This document shows positions 60,931 to 64,000 of a stretch of 64,000 nucleotides of DNA, piece after piece (the first letter of the stretch is position 1; each line of letters starts with the position of its first letter). The stretch is taken from positions 3,968,001 through 4,032,000 of the forward strand of contig JAYKNF010000013.1 in the NCBI GenBank assembly GCA_036172665.1, read 5' to 3'. A program made the translations under genes and the position numbers. Source of the stretch: Prosopocoilus inquinatus (taxonomy: Eukaryota; Arthropoda; Insecta; Coleoptera; Lucanidae). A model generated the notes under the pieces. That model saw only the letters and a program-made list of their open reading frames with translations, was not told the origin of the DNA and ran no database searches.

Positions 60931-62644
60931 AAACCCGGGTTGTCGCGTATCAAACGAAAGGTCTCGCCGAGCGGCGACGGAAAATCGCGTCGGTTCGATT
61001 TTTCGATCGAAGATGGCGCTGCAATGATCGAAATCGAACGCGTCGAACGTAAACCCGGATTGTCGCGTATCAAACGAAAGGTATCGCCGAGCGGCGACGG
61101 AAAATCGCGTCGGTTCGATTTCTCAATCGAAGATGGCGCTGCAATGATCGAAATCGGACGCGTCGAACGTAAACCCGGGTTGTCGCATATCAAACGAAAG
61201 GTCTCGCCGAGCGGCGACGGAAAATCGCGTCGGTTCGATTTTTCGATCAAAGATGGCGCTGCAATGATCGAAATCGGACGCGTCGAACGTAAACCCGGGT
61301 TGTCGCGTATCAAACGAAAGGTCTCGCCGAGCGGCGATGGAAAATCGCGTCGGTTCGATTTTTCGATCGAAGATGGCGCTGCAATGATCGAAATCGAACG
61401 CGTCGAACGTAAACCCGGGTTGTCGCGTATCAAACGAAAGGTCTCACCGAGCGGCGACGGAAAATCGCGTCGGTTCGATTTTTCGATCGAAGATGGCGCT
61501 GCAATGATCGAAATCGGACGCGTCGAACGTAAACCCGGATTGTCGCGTATCAAACGAAAGGTCTCGCCGAGCGGCGACGGAAAATCGCGTCGGTTCGATT
61601 TTTCGATCGAAGATGGCGCTGCAATAATCGAAATCGGACGCGTCGAACGTAAACCCGGGTTGTCGCGTATCAAACGAAAGGTCTCGCCGAGCGGCGACGG
61701 AAAGTCGCGTCGGTTCGATTTTTCGATCGAACATGGCGCTGCAATGATCGAAATCGGACGCGTCGAACGTAAACCCGGATTGTCGCGTATCAAACGAAAG
61801 GTCTCGCCGAGCGGCGACGGAAAATCGCGTCGGTTCTATTTTTCGATCGAAGATGGCGCTGCAATGATCGAAACTGGACGCGTCGAACGTAAACCCGGGT
61901 TGTCGCGCATCAAACGAAAGGTCTCGCCGAGCGGCGACGGAAAATCGCGTCGGTTCGATTTTTCGATTGAAGATGGCGCTGCAGTGATCGAAACTGTACG
62001 CATCGAACGTAAACCCGGGTTGTCGCGCATCAAACGAAAGGTCTCGCCGAGCGGCGACGGAAAATCGCGTCGGTTCGATTTTTCGATCGAAGATGGCGCT
62101 GCAATTATCGAAACTGGACGCGTCGAACGTAAACCCGGGTTGTCGCGCATCAAACGAAAGGTCTCACCGAGCGGCGACGGAAAATGGCGTCGGTTCGATT
62201 TTTCGATCGAAGATGGCGCTGCAATGATCGAAATCGAACGCGTCGAACGTAAACCCGGGTTGTCGCATATCAAACGAAAGGTCTCACCGAGCGGCGACGG
62301 AAAATCGCGTCGGTTCGATTTTTCGATCGAAGATGGCGCTGCAATGATCGAAATCGGACGCGTCGAACGTAAACCCGGGTTGTCGCGTATCAAACGAAAG
62401 GTCTCGCCGAGCGGCGACGGAAAATCGCGTCGGTTCGATTTTTCGATCGAAGATGGCGCTGCAATGATCGAAATCGGACGCGTCGAACGTAAACCCGGGT
62501 TGTCGCGCATAAAACGAAAGGTCTCGCCGAGCGGCGACGGAAAATCGCGTCGGTTCGATTTTTCGATCAAAGATGGCGCTGCAATGATCGAAATCGGACG
62601 CGTCGAACGTAAACCCGGATTGTCGCCTATCAAACGAAAGGTCT
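60931..62644. repeat. 120-bp array A28, 15 blocks
   Basis: It matches A13 for about the first 11 blocks, including TTCTATTTT, GCAGTGATC, GTACGCATC and GCAATTATC. Its last blocks instead carry the GCATAAAACG and ATCAAAGATGG tail of A12 and A27, and there is no 12-bp deletion. The switch lies near 62270-62340. Confidence 0.96.
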
Positions 62645-62922
62645 AAATCGATCGCGTCGAATTCTTTCCGACGTAGAAGAAAGTAGCTTTACGAACGTAA
62701 CGTTTACCACATGGCGAGAGATATACGGGGTGATATCGAAAATGTGACACGAACGCGTGTGTAACAGTGAAAAAGTGTTTCCACTGAAAAAAAGTAAGTG
62801 TTAAAAACAACTGAAAACCTCCAAATTCCATTTCTCCGATGTTACTCCGGTAATCGGAAAAAAGGTTATAAGACGATCGCGGCGGCGGCGGCGGTGTCGT
62901 TTTGCCGGTTAAATTCTTCACG
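62645..62922. repeat. Short linker A28/A29 (278 bp)
   Basis: It has CACATGGCG and CGAAAATGTGACACG but a GGTGTCG end. This is a third combination of linker markers and indicates exchange within this 278-bp segment. Confidence 0.94.
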
Positions 62923-64000
62923 AAACCCGGGTTGTCGCGTATCAAACGAAAGGTCTCGCCGAGCGGCGACGGAAAATCGCGTCGGTTCGATTTTTCGATC
63001 GAAGATGGCGCTGCAATGATCGAAATCGAACGCGTCGAACGTAAACCCGGATTGTCGCGTATCAAACGAAAGGTCTCGCCGAGCGGCGACGGAAAATCGC
63101 GTCGGTTCGATTTCTCGATCGAAGATGGCGCTGCAATGATCGAAATCGGACGCGTCGAACGTAAACCCGGGTTGTCGCATATCAAACGAAAGGTCTCGCC
63201 GAGCGGCGACGGAAAATCGCGTCGGTTCGATTTTTCGATCGAAGATGGCGCTGCAATGATCGAAATCGGACGCGTCGAACGTAAACCCGGGTTGTCGCGT
63301 ATCAAACGAAAGGTCTCGCCGAGCGGCGACGGAAAATCGCGTCGGTTCGATTTTTCGATCGAAGATGGCGCTGCAATGATCGAAATCGAACGCGTCGAAC
63401 GTAAACCCGGATTGTCGCGTATCAAACGAAAGGTCTCGCCGAGCGGCGACGGAAAATCGCGTCGGTTCTATTTTTCGATCGAAGATGGCGCTGCAATGAT
63501 CGAAACTGGACGCGTCGAACGTAAACCCGGGTTGTCGCGCATCAAACGAAAGGTCTCGCCGAGCGGCGACGGAAAATCGCGTCGGTTCGATTTTTCGATG
63601 GAAGATGGCGCTGCAATTATCGAAACTGGACGCGTCGAACGTAAACCCGGGTTGTCGCGCATCAAACGAAAGGTCTCGCCGAGCGGCGACGGAAAATGGC
63701 GTCGGTTCAATTTTTCGATCGAAGATGGCGCTGCAATGATCGAAATCGGACGCGTCGAACGTAAACCCGGGTTGTCGCGTATCAAACGAAAGGTCTCGCC
63801 GAGCGGCGACGGAAAATGGCGTCGGTTCGATTTTTCGATCGAAGATGGCGCTGCAATGAACGATATCGGACGCGTCGAACGTAAACCCGGGTTGTCGCGT
63901 ATCAAACGAAAGGTCTCGCCGAGCGGCGACGGAAAATCGCGTCGGTTCGATTTTTCGATCGAAGATGGCGCTGCAATGATCGAAATCGAACGCGTCGAAC
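62923..64000. repeat. 120-bp array A29 (at least nine blocks, cut by the window edge)
   Basis: It matches A14 and A19 but has one extra block near 63590-63710 with TCGATGGAAGATGG and GCAATTATC. It then continues with AAAATGGCG, TTCAATTTT and ATGAACGATATC as in A14. The right end lies outside the window. Confidence 0.95.

Larger units (their letters stand above)
47719..64000. repeat. Third-level repeat R3 (at least 16.3 kb, runs off the right edge)
   Basis: Array sizes are 15, 8, 9, 11, 20, 7, 15, then an open array. This is the R1 order with one block more in the third array. Offsets to R1 are 30446 at A7/A22 and 30566 from A10/A25 onward. It does not carry the R2 deletion, so R2 cannot be the only ancestor of R3. 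Confidence 0.92.

Noticed and set aside
1..64000. Bacterial or phage repeat region
   Set aside because: No Shine-Dalgarno-led genes, no bacterial gene families, and a satellite-like architecture with AATAAA and homopolymer tracts.

Overview
The whole 64-kb window is one block of nested tandem repeats. I found no recognisable protein-coding gene, rRNA, tRNA, transposon open reading frame or CRISPR array. It is eukaryotic in style: homopolymer-rich A/T spacers, satellite-like arrays, a TATA-like element and AATAAA sites. The base repeat is extremely CpG-rich (22 CpG in its 120-bp consensus by my count), so this is not DNA that has long been methylated in the germ line. An arthropod, perhaps hymenopteran, source is my guess only and is not proven by anything here.

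Level 1 is a 120-bp repeat present about 320 times in 29 arrays of 2 to 22 copies. Level 2 is a higher-order unit consisting of one array plus a spacer. Thirteen arrays follow a long spacer of about 1.4 to 1.97 kb. That spacer holds GC-rich sequence with inverted repeats, an AATAAA, one to three complete A/T-rich modules of about 250 bp plus one truncated module, and a promoter-like hairpin plus TATATAAG just before the array. Sixteen arrays follow a 278-bp linker that is only the first part of the long spacer, fused by one constant junction straight into the repeat. These short units lack the promoter-like element.

Level 3: positions 1 to about 17.3 kb hold only long-spacer units, several of them duplicated side by side (periods of about 2.7 and 3.4 kb). 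From about 17.3 kb onward the order of units itself repeats. A 20.2-kb block (17270-37495) is followed by a 10.2-kb deletion derivative (37496-47718) and then by a third copy that runs off the right edge (47719-64000). The third copy matches the first at an offset of about 30.5 kb.

The closest known architecture is a ribosomal DNA intergenic spacer, with subrepeat arrays and duplicated spacer promoters, or a satellite derived from one. No rRNA gene is present in 64 kb, so this stays a hypothesis. Because 120 is divisible by three, long open frames up to 790 codons exist on both strands. I treat them as by-products of repeat length, since a 4-bp insertion and nonsense changes interrupt many copies. 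The most interesting features are the promoter-less short units of single origin, the hundreds of YY1/Pho-like ATGGC sites, the array-end-specific repeat variants and the fine record of unequal crossover and conversion.
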